This document shows positions 29,591-38,304 of a stretch of 64,000 bases of DNA, piece by piece; position 1 is the stretch's first letter; each line of letters starts with the position of its first letter. The stretch is from Burkholderiales bacterium (lineage in GTDB: Bacteria; Pseudomonadota; Gammaproteobacteria; Burkholderiales; Burkholderiaceae_C). Under the pieces are notes generated by a model, which was given only the letters and a program-made list of their open reading frames with translations, had not been told where the DNA came from and did not search any database. The stretch is from positions 1 through 64,000 of the forward strand of contig JAJUGJ010000010.1 of assembly GCA_029268225.1 (NCBI GenBank). The letters are read 5' to 3'. Position numbers and translations under genes: made by a program.

Positions 29591-30202
29591 TCAGAAACGG
29601 CGCGGGCCGCGACCTGACTTGAAAGGAGGTTGGCCGCGCCAGTAGCGCAGCATCAGCCAGCCCCCCAGCATGCCACCCAGGTGCGCGAAGTGCGCCACGC
29701 CAGAGGTGGTGCCTGTGACGCCCAGGAACAACTCCAGTCCGCCATACACCGCCACGAACACCTTGGCCTTCATCGGGATGGGAGGAAACAAGGGCATGAT
29801 CGTGCGGTTAGGAAACATCATCCCGTAGGCGAGCAGCAAGCCAAACAGGCCGCCCGAGGCTCCGACGGTCGGGTTGCCCCATCCCCCCAGCATCGAGATG
29901 AGCAACTGGCAGGCGGCAGCCGTCAGTACACTGGCCAGCAGGAACTGCATGTACCGCCGAGGCCCCCAGATGCGTTCCAACTCGCTGCCGAACATCCACA
30001 AGCCCATCATGTTGAAAAAGATGTGACCCAGCGAGCCATGCATGAAGGCGTAGGTCACCACCTGCCAGGGCATGAAGTAGCCGCTTTGCAGAGGCCACAA
30101 GGCCATGTACTGAGACAACAGATGACCAAAAGCCAAGTCCAGGCAGAACAAGGCCACGTTGATCAGAAGCAGGGCCTGGGTGATGGGGGGCAAGGGAGGC
30201 AT
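29591..30202 (-). CDS. Rhomboid-family intramembrane serine protease
   Basis: 203 residues, six hydrophobic segments, inner membrane. Catalytic Ser in GASGGLFGLLLAYG and His in VAHFAHLGGMLGGWLML give the Ser-His dyad; the upstream HGSLGHIFFNMMGLWMFG loop and WGPRRYMQF are typical of the GlpG-like core. The protein is a minimal rhomboid without extra soluble domains. Substrates unknown. Starts at ATG 30202, divergent from tRNA-Leu. Confidence 0.92.
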   Translation of the reverse strand: MPPLPPITQALLLINVALFCLDLAFGHLLSQYMALWPLQSGYFMPWQVVTYAFMHGSLGHIFFNMMGLWMFGSELERIWGPRRYMQFLLASVLTAAACQLLISMLGGWGNPTVGASGGLFGLLLAYGMMFPNRTIMPLFPPIPMKAKVFVAVYGGLELFLGVTGTTSGVAHFAHLGGMLGGWLMLRYWRGQPPFKSGRGPRRF

Positions 30203-30309
30203 GCGTCGCGTCGGTCAAATTGCAAAAACGCATCATAGAACGCCGCGAGTCTCGTTACGCCTCGTCAGGGCGCCTTGGCTTGTGCTATCCTCTTGGTCTT
30301 CACACAGAT

Positions 30310-30394
30310 GCCCTGGTGGTGAAATTGGTAGACGCGCCGGATTCAAAATCCGGTTCCGCAAGGAGTGCCGGTTCGAGTCCGGCCCGGGGCACCA
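30310..30394 (+). tRNA. tRNA-Leu (anticodon CAA)
   Basis: 85-base cloverleaf including an encoded CCA end. The acceptor stem GCCCTGG pairs with CCGGGGC (one G-T). The anticodon stem CCGGA/TCCGG closes the loop TTCAAAA with anticodon CAA at 30344-30346, reading UUG. A long variable arm follows, as in class II tRNAs, and the T arm holds GGTTCGAGTCC. The tRNA is followed by its own terminator. Confidence 0.97.
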
Positions 30395-30406
30395 CTCAAT
30401 GCCATC

Positions 30407-30433
30407 AAGAGCTCCGATTCAGGGGCTCTTTTT
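30407..30433 (+). terminator. Rho-independent terminator after tRNA-Leu
   Basis: Nine-base stem (30407-30415, 30422-30430, one G-T pair) with a GATTCA loop and a following T-rich run, 13 bases beyond the tRNA 3' end and 25 bases before cysM. Confidence 0.8.
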
Positions 30434-30457
30434 GTTTGCAGAGGACGGTTGGCCGCG

Positions 30458-31360
30458 ATGACCTATCCCACGCTCGAAGACGCCATTGGCAAAACCCCTC
30501 TCGTGCGCCTTCAGCGCATCCCTGGCGCTGACAACGCCGCCCGTGGCAACGTCATCCTGGCCAAGCTGGAAGGCAACAACCCGGCCGGCTCTGTCAAAGA
30601 CCGCCCCGCCATCAACATGATCCGTCGCGCCGAAGAGCGTGGCGAGATCAAGCCCGGCGACACCCTCATCGAGGCTACATCCGGCAACACTGGCATCGCA
30701 TTGGCCATGGCCGCCGCCATCCGCGGTTACCGCATGGTCCTGATCATGCCGGAAGACCTCAGCATCGAACGCGCCCAGACCATGAAGGCCTTTGGTGCCG
30801 AGCTCATCCTCACGCCCAAGAGCGGCGGCATGGAGTACGCCCGCGACCTCGCCGATCAGATGGTGCGCGAAGGCAAGGGCGTGGTGCTCGACCAGTTCGC
30901 CAACCCCGACAACCCGGCCGTGCACTACGAGACCACCGGCCCGGAAATCTGGCTGGACACGAAAGGGCAGATCACCCATTTCGTCAGCGCCATGGGTACC
31001 ACTGGCACCATCACCGGTGTCTCCAAGTACCTGAAAGAGCAGAGTCCGGCCGTGCGCATCGTGGGTGCCCAGCCGCAAGAAGGCTCCCGTATCCCTGGCA
31101 TCCGCAAGTGGCCCGAGGCTTATTTGCCCAAGATCTACGACCCCAGTCGCGTCGATGAACTCATCTACGTGAGCCAGGCCGATGCCGAAGACATGGCCCG
31201 CCGACTGGCGGCGGAAGAGGGGCTGTTCTGCGGCATTTCAGCGGCGGGAGCCTGCTGGGCCGCCCTGCAATTGGCGCAGAATCTGAGCAACGCCACCATC
31301 GTGTTCATCGTCTGTGACCGCGGTGATCGTTACCTCTCCACCGGGGTCTTTCCGGCCTGA
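30458..31360 (+). CDS. cysM: Cysteine synthase B (O-acetylserine sulfhydrylase, CysM type)
   Basis: PLP enzyme making cysteine from O-acetylserine and sulfide or thiosulfate. 300 residues, CysM length. Schiff-base Lys 47 in NPAGSVKDRPA; phosphate-binding TSGNTGIALA; AMGTTGTITGVSKYL; and EGLFCGISAAG. CysM rather than CysK is indicated by the KLEGNNPAGSVKDR and IPGIRKWPEAYLP segments. ATG 30458 follows a GAGGACGGT region; the open frame runs back through the tRNA and is not coding. tusA lies 46 bases downstream, giving a small sulfur-metabolism pair. Confidence 0.94.
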   Translation: MTYPTLEDAIGKTPLVRLQRIPGADNAARGNVILAKLEGNNPAGSVKDRPAINMIRRAEERGEIKPGDTLIEATSGNTGIALAMAAAIRGYRMVLIMPEDLSIERAQTMKAFGAELILTPKSGGMEYARDLADQMVREGKGVVLDQFANPDNPAVHYETTGPEIWLDTKGQITHFVSAMGTTGTITGVSKYLKEQSPAVRIVGAQPQEGSRIPGIRKWPEAYLPKIYDPSRVDELIYVSQADAEDMARRLAAEEGLFCGISAAGACWAALQLAQNLSNATIVFIVCDRGDRYLSTGVFPA

Positions 31361-31406
31361 CCGACCCAGTCCGAGCCCTTTGTCTGACCTACCAGCCCGC
31401 ACCGCC

Positions 31407-31646
31407 ATGGACACCCACAAAGAAATCGACGCCCGCGGCCTGATCTGCCCCCTGCCCATCCTCAAGGCCAAGAAAGCCTTGTCCGACATGCACAGCGGAG
31501 AGATTCTCAAGGTCTTGGCCACCGACCCCGGCTCTGTGCGCGACTTCCAGGCTTTTGCGCGTCAGACCGGCAACGACCTGATCGACCAGCAGGCCTTGCA
31601 GGGAGACGGGCGCGAGGAATACGTTCACATCCTGCGTCGTCGCTGA
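31407..31646 (+). CDS. tusA: TusA-family sulfurtransferase
   Basis: 79-residue sulfur carrier. The hallmark motif C-P-x-P is present as LICPLPILKAKKAL, with the persulfide Cys at position 14; the rest (ILKVLATDPGSVRDFQAFARQTG) matches the family. Roles include sulfur relay for tRNA thiolation or oxidation pathways. ATG 31407 chosen; the frame upstream overlaps the end of cysM. Convergent with ruvB. Confidence 0.92.
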   Translation: MDTHKEIDARGLICPLPILKAKKALSDMHSGEILKVLATDPGSVRDFQAFARQTGNDLIDQQALQGDGREEYVHILRRR

Positions 31647-31672
31647 GCGACCCGCGCATTAAGGAGCGTCAA

Positions 31673-32767
31673 TCAGTCCAGCAGGCTGTCACCTTGTGGC
31701 GCTTGCAGACCCAGATGCCGGAACGCCGTCGCCGTGGCAATACGCCCACGTGGGGTGCGCTGCAAGTAACCCTGTTGAATCAGGTAGGGTTCGATCACGT
31801 CTTCGATCGTGTCGCGCTCCTCGCCAATGGCTGCCGCCACGTTGTCCAGTCCTACTGGACCGCCATCGAAACGGTGGATGATGGCCTCCAGCAGTTTGCG
31901 GTCCATCACGTCAAAGCCCACCGGGTCCACATCCAGCATCGCCAGGGCCTTGTCGGCCATCTCGCGTGTGATGCGGCCCGTGCCCTTGACCTCGGCGTAG
32001 TCACGCACCCGGCGCAGCAGCCTGTTGGCAATGCGCGGTGTGCCACGCGAGCGCCGCGCCACTTCCATCGCGCCTTCCGGGTCAATGGGTGCCCCCAACA
32101 AACCTGCTGAGCGCGTCACGATGCGCTGCAACTCCTGCGCCGAGTAGAACTCCAACCGTGCGACGATGCCAAAGCGGTCGCGCAATGGGTTGGTCAACAT
32201 GCCGGCGCGCGTGGTGGCGCCCACCAGGGTGAAAGGCTGCAGATCGAGCTTGATCGAGCGGGCCGCCGGCCCTTCGCCAATCATGATGTCGATCTGATAG
32301 TCCTCCAGTGCCGGGTAAAGAATTTCTTCGACCACCGGACTCAGTCGGTGGATCTCGTCAATGAAGAGAACATCATTGCGTTCCAGATTCGTCAGGATGG
32401 CGGCCAGATCCTTGGGTTTTTCCAGTACCGGTCCTGAGGTCTGACGCAGGTTCACGCCGAGCTCGGTCGCAATGATGTGGCTCAGCGTCGTCTTGCCCAA
32501 ACCGGGGGGGCCAAACAGCAGCACATGATCCAGTGCTTCACCCCGCTTGCGGGCTGCACCGATGAAGATCTCTAGCTGTTCGCGGGCCTTGGCCTGGCCT
32601 ACGTACTCCTCCAGATCCTTCGGGCGCAGCGCCCTTTCCATCACATCTTCGAGCGGTGAGGTCACCGCAGCACCCACCATGCGATCAGAGGCGTCACTGC
32701 CCAAAGAGTTGTTGGGATTGGAGCGGGCCCGGCGAGGGGCTTCGAAGTCGTCGGTCTGGATGCTCAT
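31673..32767 (-). CDS. ruvB: Holliday junction branch-migration helicase subunit RuvB
   Basis: AAA+ motor that drives branch migration with RuvA. 364 residues, slightly longer than E. coli RuvB (336) through an N-terminal extension of about 25 residues. Walker [10 protein letters not shown] (86-94), Walker [11 protein letters not shown], sensor ATTRAGML, arginine finger region [18 protein letters not shown], and a C-terminal winged helix ending [15 protein letters not shown]. Start at ATG 32767; the open frame upstream to 32953 has no similarity. ruvA and ruvC are not adjacent. Not preceded by a visible LexA box. Confidence 0.96.
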   Translation of the reverse strand: MSIQTDDFEAPRRARSNPNNSLGSDASDRMVGAAVTSPLEDVMERALRPKDLEEYVGQAKAREQLEIFIGAARKRGEALDHVLLFGPPGLGKTTLSHIIATELGVNLRQTSGPVLEKPKDLAAILTNLERNDVLFIDEIHRLSPVVEEILYPALEDYQIDIMIGEGPAARSIKLDLQPFTLVGATTRAGMLTNPLRDRFGIVARLEFYSAQELQRIVTRSAGLLGAPIDPEGAMEVARRSRGTPRIANRLLRRVRDYAEVKGTGRITREMADKALAMLDVDPVGFDVMDRKLLEAIIHRFDGGPVGLDNVAAAIGEERDTIEDVIEPYLIQQGYLQRTPRGRIATATAFRHLGLQAPQGDSLLD

Positions 32768-32992
32768 ATTGGGATTATCCGCGCGGCATCTCAGTTGCAC
32801 CAATGCAACAGAAATTCGGGGGGCATATCCATATGACAAAGCTGTCATCACGGCTGTCACAGAACTTTGCTGCAATGCCTTCAGTTTCAGCGGACCACGG
32901 CCTGTTTTCCCAGGCTCATCACCGAGGTGCCAGACACCCGTCCACCGTCTCACGACATCGCTGAAGCGCGTAGTTCAACTTTGGAGAATTCC
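32768..32992. other. Divergent intergenic region, ruvB / porin 1
   Basis: 225 bases carrying the promoters of ruvB (leftward) and porin 1 (rightward). The middle (32833-32860) holds the TGTCA-rich repeat listed separately. A TTGGAGAA ribosome site precedes the porin ATG. No RNA gene recognised. Confidence 0.4.
32833..32860 (+). promoter_or_regulatory. TGTCA repeat, Pho-box-like, upstream of porin 1
   Basis: Two direct copies CTGTCAT (32842-32848) and CTGTCAC (32854-32860) with a 12-base period, preceded by an inverted ATGACA (32833-32838). The PhoB consensus uses the same heptamer but an 11-base period, so this is one base off. Located about 135-160 bases before the porin ATG. Confidence 0.3.
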
Positions 32993-34009
32993 ATGAAAAA
33001 GACCCTGTTGGCTCTGGCTGCTGTTGCTGCCTCTTCGGCTGCTTTTGCTCAATCTTCCGTGACGCTGTATGGCGTGGTCGACGCTTCGCTGGAAAGCGTC
33101 AAGGGCGATGACACCGTGACCCGCGTCTCGTCTGACAACCTGGCTTCGTCGCGCTTCGGTCTGAAGGGCACCGAGGATCTGGGTAATGGTCTGAAGGCCA
33201 ACTTCGTGCTCGAAAGCAACATGAAGATGGACACTGGTGCCAATGGCGGCGGTTCCACCCGTTTCTTCGACCGCGCTGCCTGGGTGGGTGTTGCCGGTGG
33301 TTTCGGTGAACTGCGTCTGGGTCGTCAAGACACCTCGATCGGCTTGCTGGCTGGCAACAGCAGCATCCTGGGCGCACAAGGCTACGATGATCTGAAGATC
33401 GCCAAGACCTTCTCGGGCGACGGCTATCGTCGTACGGACAACGCCATCACCTACATCCTGCCGAAGTTTGTGGATGGTTTGAGCGCCCAAGTGCAGTACA
33501 GCACGCAAGCTTCCGGCGCTGAAGATGCCGACAAGATTGGCAGCCACTACGGCTTGAATGTTCAGTACGCAGCCGGTGGCTTCAGCGCTGGTTTGGGCTA
33601 TCTCCAGGCCAAGAAGACCGACTCCGTGGATGACACGGGCGTGCTGGCCTATCTGGGTTACGACTTCGGTGCTGTCAAGGTGAGCGGCTACCTGGAGCAA
33701 GACAAGACCGACGGCATGGCCGAGAAGCGTCAGTTGTATGGTGTGCGCTTTGACGTGCCAGTTGGCAAGGACATCAAGCTGCAGGCGTCGGTTGCGCAGG
33801 TCAAGGATCAGGAAATGACCGCCAACAACGAAGACGATGCCACCATCATCGCTTTGAAGGGTGTGTACGCTCTGTCCAAGCGCACCTCGGTGTACGCGCT
33901 GTTCACCAACGTCAAGAACGACGACCAGGTGAAGCTCAACGTTGGCCAGTCCGTGGCCGACGGCAAGACTGCCCGTGGCTTTGCGATTGGTCTGAGCCAC
34001 AAGTTCTGA
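32993..34009 (+). CDS. Gram-negative porin 1 (16-strand, Comamonadaceae type)
   Basis: 338 residues. Signal peptide MKKTLLALAAVAASSAAFA, mature start QSSVTLYGVVDASLE, the usual first strand. Other family marks: SSRFGLKGTEDLGNGLKANFVLES, FFDRAAWVGVAGGFGELRLGRQDTS (base of constriction loop L3), FVDGLSAQVQYS, YALSKRTSVYALF and C-terminal Phe in GFAIGLSHKF, the outer-membrane insertion signal. Trimeric general diffusion porin by family. First of five porin genes; very similar in layout to porin 2, which follows 199 bases later, so the two are probably duplicates. Strong GGAGAA ribosome site. Own promoter and terminator. Confidence 0.95.
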   Translation: MKKTLLALAAVAASSAAFAQSSVTLYGVVDASLESVKGDDTVTRVSSDNLASSRFGLKGTEDLGNGLKANFVLESNMKMDTGANGGGSTRFFDRAAWVGVAGGFGELRLGRQDTSIGLLAGNSSILGAQGYDDLKIAKTFSGDGYRRTDNAITYILPKFVDGLSAQVQYSTQASGAEDADKIGSHYGLNVQYAAGGFSAGLGYLQAKKTDSVDDTGVLAYLGYDFGAVKVSGYLEQDKTDGMAEKRQLYGVRFDVPVGKDIKLQASVAQVKDQEMTANNEDDATIIALKGVYALSKRTSVYALFTNVKNDDQVKLNVGQSVADGKTARGFAIGLSHKF

Positions 34010-34038
34010 TTGACAGCATCGCAGCAGTCAACCACCAG

Positions 34039-34061
34039 AAAGGGGCCTCGGCCCCTTTTTT
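34039..34061 (+). terminator. Terminator of porin 1
   Basis: AAAGGGGC / GCCCCTTT stem with a CTCG loop and a run of Ts, 29 bases after the porin stop. Confidence 0.88.
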
Positions 34062-34208
34062 CGTCATTGCTCGCTACTTAGAATGATGCTGTCGTCGTTT
34101 CACGACGGAAATGACCTTCGGTTACCCTACAAAAGCCGCTGCGGCCGATAATCCCATATCGACCGCCGACGCCGCGTTGGTGGCCACCCTTCGCTGAATG
34201 GAGAAACC

Positions 34209-35264
34209 ATGAACAAGAAACTGTTTGCGCTGGCCATCGTGTCGGTTGCTTCTGCGGCTTCGGCTCAATCCTCGCTGAACCTCTATGGGGTGGTGGATGC
34301 ATCGGTCGAAAGCGTCAAGGCTGGCAACGATACTGTGACCCGTGTCAGCTCTGACAACCTCGCTTCGTCTCGCTTCGGCCTGAAGGGCACGGAGGATCTG
34401 GGTGGTGGTTTGAAGGCTGTGTTTGTGTTGGAGTCGGCCGTGAGCACGGACACCGGGGCAGCGGACACCTCGCGTTTCTTTGGCCGCCAGGCCTGGGTGG
34501 GTCTCAGTGGCAGCTTTGGTGAGTTGCGCCTCGGTCGCACAGACTCATCGATTGGCGCCCTTGCCGGTAACTCCGGGCTCTTGGGTGCGCAGGCATATGA
34601 CGATTTCAAGATCGCCAAGACTCATGCTGGAGACAAATACCGCCGTGTCGATAACAGCATTACATATGTGCTGCCCAAGCTGGTTGATGGCTTGAGTGCC
34701 CAGGTGCAATACAGCACCACCGCTGGTGCAAAGGATGTTGCGACCACGGTCAACGGCGTCGGTGTCGAAAAGGCTGGAGACAAGACTGGCCGTTTGTATG
34801 GCCTGAATGCTCAGTATGCAGCCGGTGCGTTCGGTGCAGGGTTGGGTTACTTGGTCGCTGAAGCCAATGACGCGGGCGCCAAGGATAAGGCCGCCTTGGC
34901 GTATGTCTCGTATGACTTCACCGCTGCCAAGGTCACGGGTTACTACAACCGCAGTGCAGGACATCTGGGTTTGAACGGGGCTCGCTACCTGTACGGCGTC
35001 CGCTTTGACGTGCCGCTGGCCAGCGCTTTTGCGCTGCAAGCGTCGGTGTCGCGCGCCAGCGAATGGAAGTACATCCGCGACAATGCTGACGCCACCATCG
35101 TCTCCCTGAAGGGTGTTTACAACCTTTCCAAGCGCACCTCGGTCTACGCTCTGGCAACCACGGTGTCGAACGACGACGCGTCCGCCATTGCAGTGGGCGG
35201 CGTGGCAGGTGTGGCCGGCGAGCGTTCCAGCGGATTGGCCGTGGGCGTCAGCCACAAGTTCTGA
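34209..35264 (+). CDS. Gram-negative porin 2
   Basis: 351 residues. Signal peptide MNKKLFALAIVSVASAASA, first strand QSSLNLYGVVDASVESVKAG, SSRFGLKGTEDLGGGLKAVFVLES, FFGRQAWVGLSGSFGELRLGRTDSS, LVDGLSAQVQYST, VSLKGVYNLSKRTSVYAL and terminal LAVGVSHKF with C-terminal Phe. Close relative of porin 1, with insertions in the loops around residues 185-200 and near the C-terminus. GGAG site before ATG 34209. The upstream gap has a small CGTCGT/ACGACG hairpin at 34093-34107. Separated by terminators on both sides, so probably regulated apart from porin 1. Confidence 0.95.
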   Translation: MNKKLFALAIVSVASAASAQSSLNLYGVVDASVESVKAGNDTVTRVSSDNLASSRFGLKGTEDLGGGLKAVFVLESAVSTDTGAADTSRFFGRQAWVGLSGSFGELRLGRTDSSIGALAGNSGLLGAQAYDDFKIAKTHAGDKYRRVDNSITYVLPKLVDGLSAQVQYSTTAGAKDVATTVNGVGVEKAGDKTGRLYGLNAQYAAGAFGAGLGYLVAEANDAGAKDKAALAYVSYDFTAAKVTGYYNRSAGHLGLNGARYLYGVRFDVPLASAFALQASVSRASEWKYIRDNADATIVSLKGVYNLSKRTSVYALATTVSNDDASAIAVGGVAGVAGERSSGLAVGVSHKF

Positions 35265-35283
35265 ATCAGAGCAGCACAGAGAG

Positions 35284-35310
35284 AAAAGGGGCCCCTGGGC
35301 CCCTTTTTTT
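35284..35310 (+). terminator. Terminator of porin 2
   Basis: Ten-base stem AAAAGGGGCC / GGCCCCTTTT with a CCTG loop, followed by further Ts, 20 bases after the stop. Confidence 0.9.
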
Positions 35311-35462
35311 GTGCCAGCTCAACTTGAGTGTTACCTCTGTCGGCACTCCTGGCGGTCGATGTAGTGTGTTCACGACAGATTGGTGTAAACCCGCGGCGGC
35401 ACATGTGCGCACGCCCGCAACAATCTACGACACCCTCCCTGGGTTTCATTAGGAGATTCAAG

Positions 35463-36782
35463 ATGCAAAAAACCGCGCTGACTACCGCAGCCGCGCTCGC
35501 ACTGGCCACTTTCGGCGCCGGCACCGCTTTCGCTCAATCGAGCCTGACCCTGTACGGCAACGCCGATATCAGCGTGGATCACGTCAAGAAGACGGCTGGT
35601 GTTCCGCTGGGTGTTGGCCTCCTCACCGTTGGTCAGGGTGTGAAGTCTTCCACGACTCGTGTCTCTCCCAGTGGCAGTTCGCAGACCTCGTTTGGTCTGA
35701 AGGGCGAGGAAAATCTGGGCGATGGTTTCAAGGCTTCCTTCGTTCTGGAAGGTCAGTTGAGCCACGATACGGGCGCCTTGAGCCAAGATGGCCGCATCTT
35801 CGGTCGTCAGAGCTATGTGGGCTTGACCACGCCTTTCGGTGAAGTTCGCTTGGGTCGTCAGTACGCCCCCATCTTCTATTCCACTGCTTTCGTCACTGGC
35901 GAGCGTTTTGGTGCCACCGATCTGTTCATTGAGGGCGGTGCCACCAACAACCTGATGGTTCGTCAAGATAACCAGATCAGCTATTGGCTGAAGGCCGGCG
36001 GGTTCACGGGTTCCGTGGCTTACTCGCCCAACGCTGGTTCGCTGAACTTGGTGTCTGCAGCCCGTGGTGGTCAGGTCAGTGGTGCCAATGGTGGCATCCT
36101 GGGTGCTATCGGCGCTGGTGCAGAATCTGACTCCAAGGTGGGTCGTTCGATTGGTTTTTTCGGCAACTACGCCTTTGATTCCGCTTTGAACGCCACGCTG
36201 GGTTACCACCGTAACGATTTTGATGGTGCGGGGTATGGCCTTTACGGCGACATCGATAACAACCCGGCAACGCCCTCTGCAACGGTCGCCTCTGGCTGGG
36301 CTCTCGACAAGTATCAAGCCTACAACCTGGGCGTGAAGTATGTCTTCCCGTCGAACGGCATCATGCTGGACGCAGCATTCGCCCAAGGTCGTTACGATCT
36401 CCAGGGTACGGATGACAACCTGAAGGTGCAGTTCATCGCCGCAGGCATTCGCGTGCCTGTCGATCAGTGGACCTTCTCTGGCCAAGTCTCGCAGATCAAG
36501 TTCAAGAACTTCACCAAGGGCAAGGACACGGGTCTGATGCTGGGCGCAGAGTATGCGTTGTCCAAGCGCACCACGCTGTACGCTCGCGCTGTTCAGATCC
36601 GTGACGATGAGGGTACGGCTGCTGACGCTGGTTTTGTTGGTGGTGCCGTGCTGGTGCAGGGCGGTCCCGATGTGGTGGCAACCGCGCTGGGTCTGCGTGA
36701 AACCCCTGTGTTCGCAGGTGCAGGCCTCAACCCCGGTGGCAAGTCGACCTACATCGGCGCTGGCATTCGCCATTCGTTCTGA
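35463..36782 (+). CDS. Gram-negative porin 3 (longer, divergent member)
   Basis: 439 residues, about 90-100 more than its neighbours. Signal peptide MQKTALTTAAALALATFGAGTAFA, then QSSLTLYGNADISVDHVKKT. Core strands are conserved (SFGLKGEENLGDGFKASFVLEG, FGRQSYVGLTTPFGEVRLGRQY, YALSKRTTLYARAVQIRD, terminal YIGAGIRHSF), but several outer loops are enlarged, notably the segments around residues 45-65, 170-260 and 380-425, rich in Gly, Ala and Asn. It groups apart from porins 1/2 and 4/5. Larger loops could alter gating or surface recognition. ATG 35463 after AGGAG. Ends in a TTCG-loop terminator. Confidence 0.93.
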   Translation: MQKTALTTAAALALATFGAGTAFAQSSLTLYGNADISVDHVKKTAGVPLGVGLLTVGQGVKSSTTRVSPSGSSQTSFGLKGEENLGDGFKASFVLEGQLSHDTGALSQDGRIFGRQSYVGLTTPFGEVRLGRQYAPIFYSTAFVTGERFGATDLFIEGGATNNLMVRQDNQISYWLKAGGFTGSVAYSPNAGSLNLVSAARGGQVSGANGGILGAIGAGAESDSKVGRSIGFFGNYAFDSALNATLGYHRNDFDGAGYGLYGDIDNNPATPSATVASGWALDKYQAYNLGVKYVFPSNGIMLDAAFAQGRYDLQGTDDNLKVQFIAAGIRVPVDQWTFSGQVSQIKFKNFTKGKDTGLMLGAEYALSKRTTLYARAVQIRDDEGTAADAGFVGGAVLVQGGPDVVATALGLRETPVFAGAGLNPGGKSTYIGAGIRHSF

Positions 36783-36801
36783 TCGGCCATCACCGAGCAG
36801 C

Positions 36802-36827
36802 AAAAACCGCCTTCGGGCGGTTTTTTT
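36802..36827 (+). terminator. Terminator of porin 3
   Basis: Perfect 10-base stem AAAAACCGCC / GGCGGTTTTT with TTCG loop and extra Ts, 20 bases after the stop codon. Confidence 0.92.
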
Positions 36828-36893
36828 ATGCCTGGCCATCGCTGACGGGTCGAACGGGATCGGTTTTGATTGTGTCGCCGTGGCGTGAACATG

Positions 36894-36916
36894 AAAAAAG
36901 CGCCCGAAGGCGCTTT
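36894..36916 (-). terminator. Terminator of porin 4 (leftward)
   Basis: Eight-base stem at 36897-36904 / 36909-36916, TTCG loop on the minus strand, followed on that strand by TTTTTT. It lies 29 bases beyond the porin 4 stop and faces the porin 3 terminator. Confidence 0.88.
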
Positions 36917-36944
36917 GAAGTTGCTGGATCGGAGATCTCTCTGA

Positions 36945-37997
36945 TCAGAACGCGTGGATCATGCCCAAGACGAAGGCCGATTGCTTCTTGTCAGCAACAC
37001 CGCTGACCGCAAACATATACGGTGTGAAGTTCACACCCTTTGCGCCGTTGTCGGCCAGAGCGAACATCGCGTAAGTGGTCGTGCGCTTGGACAGCGCATA
37101 GCGTGCCTGCAGATTCAGCAAGGACGAGTCTTGATTGTTGTGCACGTAAGTGGCCGACACGATGGCTTGCGGTGTGACTTGGTAGCCAACGCTCAGGTTG
37201 TAACCGTGACTGGAGGGCACCGATGCCACGCGACACACATCGGCATTGGCGCCGGCGCCGCCACACAGATCGGTCGTATCGCCTTGATCAATCTTGTACC
37301 AACCCGCGCCCAACTTGAGCGCACCCCAGGTGTATTGCCCGTTAACGTTGTACCAGGTGCGCGAGGTTTCGCCGTCGGAGCCTTCAACTTGCTGTGCGGC
37401 AGCGCCAAGGCGCAATCCTGCATCGCTGTAAACCAAGGACGCAGCCATCTTGCTGCCTGCACCTGAGTCACCCGCCACTTCGCCAGGGCTGTATTGCAGT
37501 GTGGCGCGCACACCGGACATGACCGGGGAGTAGTAGGTGATGGCGTTCTTGGTGAAGAAGTCGGCCGAAGTGCCGGTAGCCACCGAAGAGGAGACGCCGA
37601 TGCTGTTGCCCGGTGTCACGACGCCGCCTTGAGCATTGGCGATCGTGGGAGACATGGTGCGACCCAGGCGCAACTCGCCATAGGTGGCGCTGACCAGAGC
37701 CACGTTGGCCTCGCGGCGGAAGAAGTCAGCGTTCCCGGCCCCGGTGTCAGTGCGAACGTCAGATTGCAGGTTGAAGTTCACCTTCAGTCCGCCGCCAATG
37801 TCTTCGGAGCCTCGCATGCCCCAATAGGATGACTGCAAGGCACTGTCGCTCATGTACGTGGCAGACTTGCCCGCTGAATTGGCTTTGTTCACATAGCCAA
37901 CACTGGCATCCAAGATGCCGTACAAAGTGACGGAAGACTGCGCAAATGCGCCTGCGGTTGCGCTCAGTGCGGCGAGGGCGACGAGGGTTTTCTTCAT
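36945..37997 (-). CDS. Gram-negative porin 4, with a cysteine pair in a loop
   Basis: 350 residues. Signal peptide MKKTLVALAALSATAGAFA; first strand QSSVTLYGILDASVGYVNK. Conserved SSYWGMRGSEDIGGGLKVNFNLQS, FFRREANVALVSATYGELRLGRTMSP, LQARYALSKRTTTYAMFALADNG and C-terminal Phe in FVLGMIHAF. Paralogue of porin 5, whose signal peptide, first strands and KRTTxYA segment are almost the same. Unusual: two cysteines (DLCGGAGANADVCRV, about residues 253-264) in a predicted surface loop; cysteines are rare in porins, and these could form a disulfide-closed loop. Start ATG 37997. Confidence 0.94.
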   Translation of the reverse strand: MKKTLVALAALSATAGAFAQSSVTLYGILDASVGYVNKANSAGKSATYMSDSALQSSYWGMRGSEDIGGGLKVNFNLQSDVRTDTGAGNADFFRREANVALVSATYGELRLGRTMSPTIANAQGGVVTPGNSIGVSSSVATGTSADFFTKNAITYYSPVMSGVRATLQYSPGEVAGDSGAGSKMAASLVYSDAGLRLGAAAQQVEGSDGETSRTWYNVNGQYTWGALKLGAGWYKIDQGDTTDLCGGAGANADVCRVASVPSSHGYNLSVGYQVTPQAIVSATYVHNNQDSSLLNLQARYALSKRTTTYAMFALADNGAKGVNFTPYMFAVSGVADKKQSAFVLGMIHAF

Positions 37998-38304
37998 GAT
38001 CAGGGTTCCAATCTTGGGTTGAGGCCTCGCTGGAACATCCTGTGACTCCAGACTCGGCAACCCCTCATAACGGGGGGTATCACGATTGAAACCGGCTGTT
38101 GGGACTTGGGCCCTAGGGGCTGAGCCTAGGTTGATCCCAAATGTGTTGCGCTGAAGATACGTTTGATGGGGGTGATTTCGCGGGTGTGTCAGGGTTTGTG
38201 CCGAATTTCTGCAGGGCAAAACCGGACGGATGTTAAATGCTGCCGCCATCTTGCCTCGCCTCGTCGCGTGGTGAGCGTCGAGGCGAGGCCGCTTGCCGCA
38301 GCGA
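37998..38304. other. 307-base gap between porins 4 and 5
   Basis: The left part must hold the porin 4 promoter (leftward) and its leader; CCTAGG-containing and CCCC/GGGG-rich palindromic bits occur near 38060-38130, but no clear -35/-10 pair. The right end holds a long inverted repeat (38253-38289). No ORF or RNA gene was recognised. Confidence 0.4.
38253..38289 (-). terminator. Inverted repeat downstream of porin 5, possible terminator
   Basis: Perfect 11-base arms (38253-38263, 38279-38289; GCCTCGCCTCG and its complement) with a 15-base loop, 16 bases after the porin 5 stop on the minus strand. There is no T-run, so intrinsic termination is uncertain. Confidence 0.45.

Noticed and set aside
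30310..30394. tRNA-Leu as an integration site for a genomic island
   Set aside because: The tRNA is followed by its own terminator and then core genes cysM and tusA. No partial tRNA repeat, integrase or mobile gene is visible in the window.
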